Assembly (NCBI RefSeq): GCF_011764445.1
Contig: NZ_BLPG01000001.1
Coordinates: 4,092,001 to 4,156,000 of the forward strand
DNA length: 64,000 nt
From: Phytohabitans rumicis
Lineage (GTDB): Bacteria; Actinomycetota; Actinomycetes; Mycobacteriales; Micromonosporaceae
Reading direction: 5' to 3'
Position numbers and translations under genes: made by a program. Under the pieces are notes generated by a model, which had not been told where the DNA came from, did no database searches, and saw only the letters and a list, made by a program, of their open reading frames with translations. Positions 36,394 through 44,795 of this stretch are shown in pieces. Position 1 is the stretch's first letter. Each line of letters opens with the position of its first letter.

Positions 36394-37406
36394 CCCAGCC
36401 CCCGCTGTCGCCGTGGGCCCCGCCGCCACCCCCGCCTCCCGAACCGGGCGAGACCGACACCGCAGTCATCCCCGCGGTGCAGCCCGACGAGCCCGTCACC
36501 GCCGCGATCCAGCGCCCTGTCGACGCGGACACAGCGGCTCTACCGCAGGTCACAGCCCGCGGCTTTGCACAGTCCCCCACCCCTTTCCCGCCGCCCTCAT
36601 CTGTCGCCCCTCTGGAGGCACCGACACAGCCGCTGGCCACGACGCCGCCGCCGTTGACGCCCGCGGCGCTGGCCCTGCTCGCCGCCGCCCCCAGTGCTGG
36701 CCCGCCGCCAGCACCGCCGCCCCCGACTCCGTCGCCCCCGGTCCCGCTGCCAGCACCGGCCGCCGGCCCGCCATTGTGGACGGCCGCACCGCCGGGCCCT
36801 CCCCCATTGGCGCCGCCAGCTGTCCCGCCGCCCGGTCTCGTTGTCCAGCCCGCGGCGGTCCATGCCCCGACCGCCCCGAAGGGCTGGTGGCGCCGGAACC
36901 TGTGGGGGTTGCTGGCGCTGGTGCCGGTCCTCGCGCTGGCCATGGGTCCGGGGGTCAAGGAGGGTTTGGACGTCTACAACCGGGTCGACTTCCACGAAGC
37001 GGTCAACCCCGGCGCGGATGGCTGGGTCAGCTACTCCGACGCCCGCATCAAGCTCGCCGAGCTGGCCCCCACGACCGACGTCAAAACCTACGGTGGCGAG
37101 CCGTTTCCGGTGCCCGCGGGCACGCGGGTCTGGCGCGCCACCATCACGTTCGAGGCGTCCACCACCAAGGCGGTCGGGGGCTGCACGCTCGCACTGGAAG
37201 ACAAGGACGGCCGCATGTTCGGCCCTAACCCGGACGAGCTGGATGGCGCCCGCGTGGGCTTTCCAGCATGTACACCGGAGGACGACAACGCGCCTTCGCC
37301 ATGGCAAACGGTGACGTACTTCGTCCTGCCCGAGTCAGCCACGCCGGCCGCCGTCTGGGTCTCCCGCGCGACCTCCATGCCGCGCTACGCCCGCCTCCCC
37401 GCTTAG
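36390..37406 (+). CDS. proline-rich single-span membrane protein, third of the ectodomain operon
   Basis: A 338-residue protein. The first ~165 residues are a Pro/Ala-rich, presumably cytoplasmic or disordered segment (for example PWAPPPPPPPEPGETDTAVI). One helix at ~174-194 (WGLLALVPVLALAMGPGV) precedes an ectodomain of about 140 residues with AGTRVWRATITFEASTTKAV and two cysteines (GGCTLALED, FPACTPED). Start GTG 36390. Long proline-rich leaders before one helix are typical of actinobacterial envelope proteins. Function unknown. Confidence 0.78.
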   Translation: MTQPPLSPWAPPPPPPPEPGETDTAVIPAVQPDEPVTAAIQRPVDADTAALPQVTARGFAQSPTPFPPPSSVAPLEAPTQPLATTPPPLTPAALALLAAAPSAGPPPAPPPPTPSPPVPLPAPAAGPPLWTAAPPGPPPLAPPAVPPPGLVVQPAAVHAPTAPKGWWRRNLWGLLALVPVLALAMGPGVKEGLDVYNRVDFHEAVNPGADGWVSYSDARIKLAELAPTTDVKTYGGEPFPVPAGTRVWRATITFEASTTKAVGGCTLALEDKDGRMFGPNPDELDGARVGFPACTPEDDNAPSPWQTVTYFVLPESATPAAVWVSRATSMPRYARLPA

Positions 37407-37426
37407 GGATTGGCTAGGGTGCCGCA

Positions 37427-37774
37427 GTGACTTCTGCACGCGGGATGGACCCGATCGAAGCGATGAATGCGTTTCTCGCCAGGATCACCGCCCACGACCC
37501 GGAGCCCGACACCACGGTCATGTCCCTGCAGGTGCAGGTCGGCCGGGCCCGCGAAACACTCCAGCTCAGCGCGCGGGCGGTGCACGCCCTCACCGAGGCG
37601 CTGACCCGCTACGTCGACCCGGACGACCACGGCACGTGCGCCAACTGCGGCAAGCCGCTGAGCAAGGACCTCTACTGCCCCGGTTGCGGCCACGTCGACG
37701 GCATCTTCGGCCAGACAGTCGCCAACCACGCGGCCACCGTCCTGCGGCAGGCCGATCGCACCGACGCGACCTGA
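37427..37774 (+). CDS. small zinc-ribbon protein
   Basis: A 115-residue cytoplasmic protein. An N-terminal helical part (MDPIEAMNAFLARITAHDPE ... LSARAVHALTEALTRYVD) leads to a four-cysteine zinc ribbon, CANCGKPL-x7-CPGCG. GTG 37427 is the start; ATG 37445 is an alternative. It lies 20 bp after the ectodomain operon and may be co-transcribed. The family is not recognised; a nucleic-acid or protein-binding role is only a guess. Confidence 0.7.
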   Translation: MTSARGMDPIEAMNAFLARITAHDPEPDTTVMSLQVQVGRARETLQLSARAVHALTEALTRYVDPDDHGTCANCGKPLSKDLYCPGCGHVDGIFGQTVANHAATVLRQADRTDAT

Positions 37775-38113
37775 GTAGGGCCACCCAACAGGGGCGCCCT
37801 CAAGGCCGCAACATTAGGGACCGGTGCGGACGTCAAGGCAGCGACGAGGCGGGGTAGATCTAGACGAGTTATGGCTGACATCGAGCCCTAACTCGTCTAG
37901 ATCTACTGCCAGCTTCGACCTGGCTAAGGGGTGGGCCGGGCCTGCACCCGGATGTATCCGACACAACCAGCCGCTGGATCCCGGTCCGCCCACCGGGCCG
38001 GTGATGTGTTCGACGGCGGGGCCGACCTACGCCGCGACCGTGGCGAACAGTTGCCCCTGGGCGGGCAACTTCTCGACACAGTCGCCAACTACCCGGCCTT
38101 GAGGGCGCCCTAC
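37773..38113. repeat. 340-bp structured non-coding segment bounded by inverted repeats
   Basis: No gene is seen between 37774 and 38110. The ends are inverted repeats: GAGTAGGGC...GCGCCCTCAAGGCCG on the left (with a 12-bp insertion CACCCAACAGGG) and its uninterrupted complement at 38094-38114 on the right. Inside are a strong 18-bp-arm hairpin (37854-37906) and a shorter one (GTTGCCC/GGGCAAC, 38050-38069). It could be a small mobile element, a structured RNA or a complex terminator between convergent genes. Confidence 0.5.
37854..37906. terminator. 18-bp-arm AT-richer hairpin
   Basis: Perfect arms GTAGATCTAGACGAGTTA (37854-37871) and complement (37889-37906) with a 17-base loop. Its base composition is clearly lower in GC than the surroundings. 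It lies 80 bp beyond the zinc-ribbon gene and 204 bp from the convergent gene at 38110. Terminator is the simplest reading; a protein-binding palindrome is the alternative. Confidence 0.55.
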
Positions 38114-39447
38114 TCGGGGGTGAAGGCGGGGGCGGGGGCGTCGGGAGGTGGTAGCGGTTGGAGGCGGAGGACGCGGTCGACGGCGGCGCCCAACAGGCAC
38201 GCCAGCAGTACCACGCCGACCGCGTCGTTGAGGAGGGCGAGCGGGCCGGAGATCGGTATCCACACTTCCTCGAGGTCGCGGGGCCCGATGAGGAAGCGCT
38301 CCGCCTCCCACATCCAGTCGCGCGCGGTCTGCGCCACCAGGAACGCCACGCAGAAGAAGAGCATCGGGGCCAACCCGGCGCGGGCGATGACGCGGATGCC
38401 GTGCACCAGCGGCGTGAACCGCTCCCGTACGTCGGCGGTCACGTTGGTGCCGACGACGCGTACGGGCTTGGGCAGCGCGTTCCATCGCTTGCTCGCCCGT
38501 TGCAACAGTTCCGACCCGGACGGCGCGGGCGGGGCGAGCTTGTGGCCGTACACGACCGCGCCGACGGCCAGCCACGCCAGTGGTACGACGATGACGGTGT
38601 CGGCGTTGGCGATGGCACCGGCGAGCCACTCGCCGGCGGTCCGTACGGGGTTCGTCAACGGCCCGAGCTTGTCCACTGTGCTGTTCCACGCGTCCTGCAC
38701 CCAGAGCACCACCCGGCGTTCCATCACCCAGGTGGTCAGCGGGTCGCGGGCGTTGTTGAGCGCGGCCACCGAGACGATGATCCAGATGACCTCGACGTAC
38801 GCGCCGACGAGTCCGAGCACCCACCAGCGGCGCTTGCCCTGCCACCAGTTCAGCAGCCAGCGCAGGAGCACCGCCACCGCGATCACCGCAACGAGCGTCA
38901 CGGTGACGTCGAACGGCAGTCGGTCGGCCAGTTCGCGGCGGACCACGCCGGGATCGCTGAAGATGCGGGCATCGCCGAAGGTCGCGTCGGCCCACACGTC
39001 GTACACGTACTGGGAGATGTCTTCCTCGAGGTAGCCCCACGACGCGTACACGGCGAGGAACGGCACCAGGGCGCTGGCCAGGTGGTCCATGAGGGTCTTC
39101 GGGCGGGCCGGGTCGGTGGCGTCCGGCGCCGTCGCGGCGGCCAGCCAGGGCAGCGACGGGCGGATGACGCGCAGCATCAGCACGAGCGCGACGAGCGTGG
39201 CGACCGGGCCGAGGATGACGACCAGCGCCCCGAGTACGCCGTTGAGCTTGCTCGCCCGCACCGCCCCGATGAGGATGAACTCCCGCGCCGCGGCGCCCGC
39301 GAAGTAGAGCGCGAACAGCGCCGGCCAGTGCCGCCACAGTAGGCGCAACGCGGTGGCCAGCACGGCGCCGGTCTCGACGACGGCGGCGCTCAGCGTCCGG
39401 TAGCGGCGCGGCCGCGGTGGCAGCGGCGGCGCGACCACTCCCCCCAT
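38110..39447 (-). CDS. multi-span membrane protein of unknown family
   Basis: About 445 residues with at least seven hydrophobic helices (for example VVILGPVATLVALVLMLRVI, VTVTLVAVIAVAVLLRWLLN, VWIPISGPLALLNDAVGVVL). The start is placed at ATG 39447 (MGGVVAPPLPPRPRRY); GTG 39456 is three codons upstream. Soluble loops contain charged stretches such as LLQRASKRWNALPKPVRVVG. It ends in a proline-rich tail. I do not recognise the family. It follows a YqeB-like gene on the same strand by 20 bp, so the two are probably one operon. Confidence 0.75.
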   Translation of the reverse strand: MGGVVAPPLPPRPRRYRTLSAAVVETGAVLATALRLLWRHWPALFALYFAGAAAREFILIGAVRASKLNGVLGALVVILGPVATLVALVLMLRVIRPSLPWLAAATAPDATDPARPKTLMDHLASALVPFLAVYASWGYLEEDISQYVYDVWADATFGDARIFSDPGVVRRELADRLPFDVTVTLVAVIAVAVLLRWLLNWWQGKRRWWVLGLVGAYVEVIWIIVSVAALNNARDPLTTWVMERRVVLWVQDAWNSTVDKLGPLTNPVRTAGEWLAGAIANADTVIVVPLAWLAVGAVVYGHKLAPPAPSGSELLQRASKRWNALPKPVRVVGTNVTADVRERFTPLVHGIRVIARAGLAPMLFFCVAFLVAQTARDWMWEAERFLIGPRDLEEVWIPISGPLALLNDAVGVVLLACLLGAAVDRVLRLQPLPPPDAPAPAFTPE

Positions 39448-39466
39448 GGCGGTCACGCGGCACAGG

Positions 39467-40159
39467 CTAACTGTGCTGCCGGGTGCGCCGCCAGTACTGG
39501 CGCTTGCCTTCCTCGCGTACCACGATGCCGAGCTTTGCCAACTCCGTACCCAACTCTTTGATGTCGGTCTTGTCGTCCTTGTCCAGCGCTTTCGCGCGGG
39601 CCTTGAGCACGGCGGCGGCGCTTCCCGGCAGGTCCGGGTCGTCCGGCACCCAGCGCCGGAAATCGCTCCGGTACGGGTCACCGCCGGTCGCCCAGGGGTA
39701 ACCGTGCGCGACGAACGCCTCGCGGAGCCGATCGGCGCTCAGGTCGAAGCCCTCCCGGGCAATTTCCTCGGCGTCCCGGCCCTGCAGGACGAGCTTCTTG
39801 CCGTCCACGAAGACGGCGGTGACCGCGGCCCGGCCGATCTCCTGGGCCGAGTCGCCGCGCCCCAGCAGCACGCGGTCGCCGGCCACCGTGACGGACAGCG
39901 TCTCCTGCGCCCCGATGAACGCGAGCACGAGGCCGGCCAGCCCACCGATGGCGAGGGCGCCGATGGTGGCCTGCGGCTCGGCGTCGGCGACGGAGGCGAC
40001 GAGGTTGAGCGGTCCTTCGAACGGGACCCACGGCAGCGACGCCAGCCACCCCGCCGCCGCCTGGAGCGCCCACGCGGCGCCGGCGCCGGCGACCGGGAGG
40101 CCGCCCCACATCACGGCCGTCGCCCAGGCGGGATCGGAGACGACCGTCTCGTTGTCCAT
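39467..40159 (-). CDS. YqeB-like membrane protein
   Basis: A 230-residue protein with two N-terminal hydrophobic helices (~15-40 and ~65-85: TIGALAIGGLAGLVLAFIGA) and a long soluble C-terminal part (VTVAGDRVLLGRGDSAQEIG, LQGRDAEEIAREGFDLSADR, WVPDDPDLPGSAAAVLKARA). The layout and the phrases around GKKLVLQGRDAEEI match the YqeB family of Bacillus and actinobacteria, whose role is unknown. ATG 40159 begins MDNETVVSDPAWA with GGCAGG about 12 bases upstream. Confidence 0.78.
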   Translation of the reverse strand: MDNETVVSDPAWATAVMWGGLPVAGAGAAWALQAAAGWLASLPWVPFEGPLNLVASVADAEPQATIGALAIGGLAGLVLAFIGAQETLSVTVAGDRVLLGRGDSAQEIGRAAVTAVFVDGKKLVLQGRDAEEIAREGFDLSADRLREAFVAHGYPWATGGDPYRSDFRRWVPDDPDLPGSAAAVLKARAKALDKDDKTDIKELGTELAKLGIVVREEGKRQYWRRTRQHS

Positions 40160-40228
40160 GCGTTCAGCCTGCCAACGCATGGCGGGCACCGCGTCCGCCC
40201 GCGGTCTATCCGGGTACGACTTTGGTCG

Positions 40229-40260
40229 CTGGCCGGCCCGGCGGCCACCGGGCCGGCCAG
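40229..40260. terminator. GC-rich hairpin after the xyloglucanase gene
   Basis: Thirteen-base perfect arms CTGGCCGGCCCGG and complement with a 6-base loop, 8 bp beyond the stop of the minus-strand gene at 40268. It separates that gene from the YqeB-like gene. Confidence 0.8.
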
Positions 40261-40267
40261 CCTCAGC

Positions 40268-43009
40268 TCAGCTCACCGAGCAAGCCGAGCCGTTCAAGGT
40301 GAACGCGGTCGGTTTGGCGTTGCTCCCGGTCCAGCTTGCGAGGAAGCCGAACGTCGTCGAGGCGCCGGCCGCGATCGAGCCGTTGTAGCTCACGTTCCGA
40401 GCGGTCACGGTCGCCCCGCTCTGGGTGTGTGTGGCGCTCCAGATCTGCGAGATCTGCTGGCCGTTCGCGAACGACCAGACCAGCGTCCAGCCGTTGACGG
40501 CGGTGGCGCTGGTGTTCGTGATCTTCACTTCACCCTGGAACCCGCCGGTCCACTGACCGGCGATCGTGTATGTCACCGCACAGCTACCAGCGGGGCTGGA
40601 CGTGGGCGGAGTGGTCGGGGGCGTGGTGGGTGGGGTCGTCGGCGGCGTCGTGGGAGGCGTCGTCGGCGGGGTGGTTGGCGGCGTTGTAGGTGGCGTTGTC
40701 GGCGGCGTTGTCGGCGTGCCGCCGGTGCGGTCCGCGTACAGCACGCCCCGGCCGTTGGTGCCGAGGTAGACGCGGCCGTAGATGCGGGGGTCACCGGCGA
40801 GCGCCTCACCCATGTTGCCGTACTGGTGAAGGTCGTCGTTGATCCGCAGCCAGGTCGTGCCGGTGTTGTCCGACCGGTACACGGCCTTGACGCCGTCGAC
40901 CGTGCCGACCAGGAAGACCGCCTGGTACGACTGCCCGGGCGCCGCCCTGCCGAAGGCGACGTTGACCCCCTCGGTGACGTTCGTCAGCTTGGTGAAGCTC
41001 GTGCCGGAGTTGGTCGAGCGGAAGAGCCCGGTGCTGCCGGTCAGCCAGATGTCGCCCTCCCGGCCGGGTACGGCCTTGAACTTGACGCCGGTGGTGGGCA
41101 GGCCGGTCGCCGCCGCGGTGAACGTCTGTCCGCCGTTGGTGCTGACGTAGAACGTGCCGTTGCTGACGCCGTAGAACTTCTGCGAGTTGACCCGGTCGGA
41201 CTCGATGACCGCGTTCGCCGGGATGCCCTGCGACTGCGACCAGCTGTTGCCGAAGCCGACCGAGTAGTGCACCTGGATGCCCGAGTCGCCGGGCGCCCAG
41301 ACGAACCGGCTGCCGTCCGCAGCCGCGGCGATCGTGCCGCCGGAGTTGATGCCGCCGGGCTCGCCGCCCTGGAACCAGTTGGCCCCACCGTCGGTGGAGA
41401 ACGCGGCATGGCTGTCGTTGGGCCGGTCCGCGTCGGTGAAGTTGCCGGACCGCACCATCACACTCGGGTTGGTCTCGGCGTAGTCCAGGCTGGTGGTGCT
41501 GGTGAAGTACGGCTGCTGGAACATCATCGGCGGTACGGCGTCCAGGTTGGTGTGCCGGAAGCCGCCGATGTCACCGAGGCCGCTGATCAGGGACGCGCCG
41601 GACGGCGGGCTGATCAGGTCGAGTACGGCCGTCTCCTCCAGGCCCTTCACCATCGGGCGGATGGTGACCGTGCTGCCGGTGTCCCAGTTCTTCAGGTTGG
41701 TGGCGCCGTAGATGGTGGCTCCGGTGCCGTACATGAAGCGGTTGCCGTCGAACGGGTCGATCTCCATGGACTCGGTCATCCAGCCGAGCTTCGGGGTCTC
41801 CTCCGGCGGCGACGGGTTGGCGCCCAGCGAAAGCCACGGCGCCGAGCTGATATCCATCGTGTAGCGCTTGGTCCTGTTTGGATAGCCGTTCCAGTCCCAG
41901 ATCCGGGTCCAGGTCGTGCCGCCGTCGGTGCTGCGGAAGAAGATGACGTCGGGCCACCAGGAAATCTGGGTCGCCACCATGATGGTGTTCGGCGCGGTCC
42001 GGTCGATCGTCAGGCCGCTGTACCCGAAGTAGTCGTCGGCGCTGCTCGACGGGATCGGGCTGATCTGCGTCCACGCGCCGGTCGCGGTGTTGTATTTCCA
42101 CACGTCGCCCTTGGCACCGTCGTACGGGCCGCCGGTGTCGCTGGTGGCGATGTAGAGGAAGCCACCGACCGTGTCCAACACTCCCTTGTGGGCGATGTAT
42201 CCGGTCGGCTGGCCGGCGACCCGCTCCCACGTCGTACCGCCGTTGGTGGTGCGGTAGACGGTGTTCTGCTTGTCCGCCACGCCGACGTAGATGGTCTGGG
42301 TGGTGTTTCCGGCGGTGGCGCTGCGCTTGTCGAACGTCACCCAGACGATGCCCTGGTTGTCACCCTGGTACACGTCGCCGGGTGCGGCCACGTAGTTGCC
42401 GGCGTTGGGGAAGTTGGTGACCTTCGCCCAGGTGGCGCCGTAGTCGGTGCTTCGCCACAGGCCGTTGCCGCTCGGCGCGCCCAGGTACAGGACGCTGTTG
42501 CGGTTGGGGTCGACCGCCAGCCGCTCGCCCATGCCGCGGCCCGGCATGTTGCCGCCGAGCTTGAACGGCAGCGGCGACTCGGCCCAGGTGTTGCCCTTGT
42601 CGGTGGAGCGCAGGATCGCACCGTTGTTGGGGTCCCACGAGTTCGTGTACATGCCCGCGGCCACGTACACCCGGTTGGTCTGCACCGGGTCGGTGGCCAG
42701 GCTGACGACGCCGTTGTATCCCCATTGGCTGTAGCCGTACTTGTCCAGCAGCGGGATCCACGACTGGCCGGCCTGGTCCCACCGGTACGCGCCGCCGATG
42801 TCGGTACGGGAGTAGATGAGGTTGCGCTCGGTCGGGTTGAAGATGATGCCCGGCACGAACCCGCCGCCATCGATCCGCACGTTCTTCCAGTTGTACGGGT
42901 CCGAGGCGGCCGCCGACGCGGTTGTGGTGCTGAGGGCGGCCTGGGCCACGACGGCCACCACGCCGGCGGTCACGACGGTCGCGAGCACGCCGGCAAGACT
43001 TCTTCGCAT
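40268..43009 (-). CDS. secreted xyloglucanase, GH74 with C-terminal CBM2
   Basis: A 913-residue extracellular endoglucanase acting on xyloglucan. Signal peptide ~1-35 (VLATVVTAGVVAVVAQAALS). The GH74 double seven-bladed propeller spans ~38-762. The expected catalytic aspartates are in YSRTDIGGAYRWD (Asp70) and ISGLGDIGGFRH (Asp480), the positions known for the Clostridium enzyme. A (TTPP)n linker covers ~765-806 and is encoded by tandem DNA repeats at about 40600-40720. CBM2 is ~808-913, with a cysteine near each end (GSCAVTY and GSACSVS). ATG 43009 has AGGAG upstream. It is divergent from the isomerase gene, with operator-like palindromes between. Confidence 0.95.
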   Translation of the reverse strand: MRRSLAGVLATVVTAGVVAVVAQAALSTTTASAAASDPYNWKNVRIDGGGFVPGIIFNPTERNLIYSRTDIGGAYRWDQAGQSWIPLLDKYGYSQWGYNGVVSLATDPVQTNRVYVAAGMYTNSWDPNNGAILRSTDKGNTWAESPLPFKLGGNMPGRGMGERLAVDPNRNSVLYLGAPSGNGLWRSTDYGATWAKVTNFPNAGNYVAAPGDVYQGDNQGIVWVTFDKRSATAGNTTQTIYVGVADKQNTVYRTTNGGTTWERVAGQPTGYIAHKGVLDTVGGFLYIATSDTGGPYDGAKGDVWKYNTATGAWTQISPIPSSSADDYFGYSGLTIDRTAPNTIMVATQISWWPDVIFFRSTDGGTTWTRIWDWNGYPNRTKRYTMDISSAPWLSLGANPSPPEETPKLGWMTESMEIDPFDGNRFMYGTGATIYGATNLKNWDTGSTVTIRPMVKGLEETAVLDLISPPSGASLISGLGDIGGFRHTNLDAVPPMMFQQPYFTSTTSLDYAETNPSVMVRSGNFTDADRPNDSHAAFSTDGGANWFQGGEPGGINSGGTIAAAADGSRFVWAPGDSGIQVHYSVGFGNSWSQSQGIPANAVIESDRVNSQKFYGVSNGTFYVSTNGGQTFTAAATGLPTTGVKFKAVPGREGDIWLTGSTGLFRSTNSGTSFTKLTNVTEGVNVAFGRAAPGQSYQAVFLVGTVDGVKAVYRSDNTGTTWLRINDDLHQYGNMGEALAGDPRIYGRVYLGTNGRGVLYADRTGGTPTTPPTTPPTTPPTTPPTTPPTTPPTTPPTTPPTTPPTSSPAGSCAVTYTIAGQWTGGFQGEVKITNTSATAVNGWTLVWSFANGQQISQIWSATHTQSGATVTARNVSYNGSIAAGASTTFGFLASWTGSNAKPTAFTLNGSACSVS

Positions 43010-43095
43010 GTAGGGCTCCTAAAGGGAAGCAGGCGCTAGTGAGGTGGTGATGAGGGAAGCTGCCCAGGCTTCCGCGCCGGCTCCGTGGCAGAGAT

Positions 43096-43140
43096 TCACA
43101 CATGCGACTGTGAGCTGTCAATAGTTTGGCGTGCCAACTA
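43096..43140. promoter_or_regulatory. two palindromes upstream of the xyloglucanase gene
   Basis: TCACA-N8-TGTGA at 43096-43113, and TAGTTTGGC-GT-GCCAACTA (one unpaired T) at 43122-43140. They lie 87-131 bp before the GH74 start. They look like regulator sites, perhaps LacI-type for the latter; the binding protein is unknown. Confidence 0.4.
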
Positions 43141-43178
43141 ATACGGAGGCAGTGGCGTCCGGCAGGCCGTGTCAGATC

Positions 43179-43224
43179 TTGCGAAATCCTGCAACAACAA
43201 GCATACTCTTGCAAATATCGGCAA
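43179..43224. promoter_or_regulatory. pair of TTGC-N8-GCAA operators
   Basis: TTGCGAAATCCTGCAA (43179-43194) and TTGCAAATATCGGCAA (43209-43224) share the frame TTGC-N8-GCAA and their centres are 30 bp apart, about three helical turns. The second ends 15 bp before the isomerase start, overlapping its promoter region. A cooperatively binding repressor is implied. Confidence 0.6.
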
Positions 43225-43239
43225 CTCGAAGGACCAGTA

Positions 43240-44247
43240 ATGACGCTCCTACCCGCGAACACGCCGCGCTCGTTCTACCGCGGTGCGGGCCGCATCCACC
43301 GCTTCCGGGGCGTCGCGGCGCCGGAGGACCCGTTCTACCCGGAGGACTGGATCGCCTCCACCACGAGCCGCTTCCAGCAGGCGCCGCTGGGCCTGACCAC
43401 GCTGCCGGACGGGCAACTCCTGGCCGACGCGATCGCGGAGAGCCCGAAGTGGTGGCTCGGCAAGGAGCACGTGGCCGCCCACGGCGCCGACCCGGCCATC
43501 CTGGTGAAGCTGCTCGACGCCGGCCAGCGCCTCCCGCTGCACGTCCACCCCGACCGCCCGTTCGCCACCGACCACCTCGCCTCCCCGTACGGCAAGACGG
43601 AGGCGTGGGTCATCGTCGAAGCGGCCCCGGACGCGGTCGTACACCTGGGCTTCGCCCGGGACGTCGAGCCGGAGGAGCTGGCGGACTGGGTCGCGAATCA
43701 GCGGGTCGACGCCATGCTGGCCGCCACGAACGCGGTGCCGGTGCGGGCCGGCGACGCGGTGCTCTGCCCGGCCGGCGTGCCACACGCGATCGGCGCGGGC
43801 ATCCTCCTGGTCGAGGTGCAGGAGCCCACCGACTTCTCGGTGCTCCTGGAGTGGGAAGGGTTCGCCATTGACGGGGCCGCCGCCGGGCACCTCGGCCTCG
43901 GCTACGACCTCGCACTGTCCTGCGTGGACCGGGCGGCGTGGACGCCGGACCGCCTGACCGGCCTGCGCGGTACGCGGGCGGGCGATCGCCCCGGCGTACA
44001 GCGGCTCTTCACCGAGCTGGCCGACCCGTTCTTCGCGGCCGAACGGCTCCACCCCGACCCGGAGAGCGTGCTGGAGCCGGCGTTCTCGGTCGTCGTGGTG
44101 ACGTCCGGGTCCGGCGTACTCGAAGCCGAGCACGACGCCCCGCTCGCGGTCCGGGCCGGCGACACGGCCGTCGTGCCGTACGCGGCGGGCCGGTGCGTGC
44201 TCCGCGGCCCGGTAGAGGCAGTGCGCTGCAAGCCCGCCACGCCTTGA
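43240..44247 (+). CDS. manA: mannose-6-phosphate isomerase, class I type
   Basis: Zinc-dependent cupin-type isomerase of 335 residues interconverting mannose 6-phosphate and fructose 6-phosphate. Seen: the start MTLLPANTPRSFYRGAGRIH, zinc-site residues in RLPLHVHPDRPFA and the partner GKTEAWVIVEA, and the later histidine in CPAGVPHAIGAG. ATG 43240 has GAAGGA six bases upstream. The twin TTGC-N8-GCAA operators sit just before it, so it is specifically regulated rather than housekeeping; a role in hemicellulose sugar use next to the GH74 gene is plausible. Substrate could be another hexose phosphate. Confidence 0.82.
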   Translation: MTLLPANTPRSFYRGAGRIHRFRGVAAPEDPFYPEDWIASTTSRFQQAPLGLTTLPDGQLLADAIAESPKWWLGKEHVAAHGADPAILVKLLDAGQRLPLHVHPDRPFATDHLASPYGKTEAWVIVEAAPDAVVHLGFARDVEPEELADWVANQRVDAMLAATNAVPVRAGDAVLCPAGVPHAIGAGILLVEVQEPTDFSVLLEWEGFAIDGAAAGHLGLGYDLALSCVDRAAWTPDRLTGLRGTRAGDRPGVQRLFTELADPFFAAERLHPDPESVLEPAFSVVVVTSGSGVLEAEHDAPLAVRAGDTAVVPYAAGRCVLRGPVEAVRCKPATP

Positions 44248-44280
44248 AACCTCCGCGCGAACATCGAAACACTCAGATGT

Positions 44281-44724
44281 ATGCAGCTTGTATGCCCCGC
44301 TGCGACCCTCCTCGATCAGCGGCCGCTGGCCGGCTGGCAGGAGAAGAGGTTCGCCCTGCCCGGCAAGCCCGACCACGCGGCGGCGTTCAAGGTTTGCGTC
44401 CAGCGAAGCGGCAAGTACCTTCGCGCCTACATCAGCTGGAAGGAAACCGACGTAGCAGACCTGGCCTTGGGCCAGAAGCGCTACGACCTGTTCACCCTCG
44501 GTACTCGGCTGGAGCGCTACGACGGCCACATCGCCTGGAAAAACTGCAACCTGCTGGCCGACATGAACGAAGGCTTCTGGGATGACGGGACGTGCTACAC
44601 GAGCTGGGTCTACACCACGCTGACCGGCGGCTGGACCGGGGACGGCACCCTCTCCGTCGACATCGACAACGACGGTAAGGGTGGGTTCGTTCGGGAGTTG
44701 ACGGGCTCGCCGGTCCTGTACTGA
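44281..44724 (+). CDS. hypothetical protein, possibly N-terminally incomplete
   Basis: A 147-residue protein with no recognised family. It contains a pair of motifs rich in Trp, Tyr and Asp (YISWKETDVADL, GFWDDGTCYTSWVYTTLTGG), a Ca-like DIDNDGKGGF and three to four cysteines, as in secreted proteins, but no signal peptide. ATG 44281 is the first start after the in-frame manA stop at 44245-44247, so no longer N-terminus is available. It may be co-transcribed with manA. Low confidence that the start is right; the ORF ends 12 bp before a terminator. Confidence 0.5.
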   Translation: MQLVCPAATLLDQRPLAGWQEKRFALPGKPDHAAAFKVCVQRSGKYLRAYISWKETDVADLALGQKRYDLFTLGTRLERYDGHIAWKNCNLLADMNEGFWDDGTCYTSWVYTTLTGGWTGDGTLSVDIDNDGKGGFVRELTGSPVLY

Positions 44725-44736
44725 CGCTGCCGCCAC

Positions 44737-44786
44737 GGGAGTCGGGGGTTTGCCTGTCAGGCGAGACCGGCAGAGCCCCGACTCCC
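44737..44786. terminator. hairpin terminator between convergent genes
   Basis: Arms GGGAGTCGGGG (44737-44747) and CCCCGACTCCC (44776-44786), with an inner GCCTGTCAGGC. It lies between the ends of the hypothetical gene (44724) and the LURP-like gene (44796). Confidence 0.78.
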
Positions 44787-44795
44787 CACCGAGGA

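Noticed and set aside
40590-40720. Tandem repeat resembling a short repeat array or CRISPR-like spacing
   Set aside because: It is the in-frame TTPP linker coding sequence of the GH74 gene; there are no spacers between units.
39446-43039. A 1197-codon open frame opposite the xyloglucanase gene
   Set aside because: It is the antisense shadow of the GH74 and YqeB-like genes in high-GC DNA; composition is Arg/Gly/Val/Asp-rich without domains, while the other strand has signal peptide, catalytic Asp residues and CBM2.
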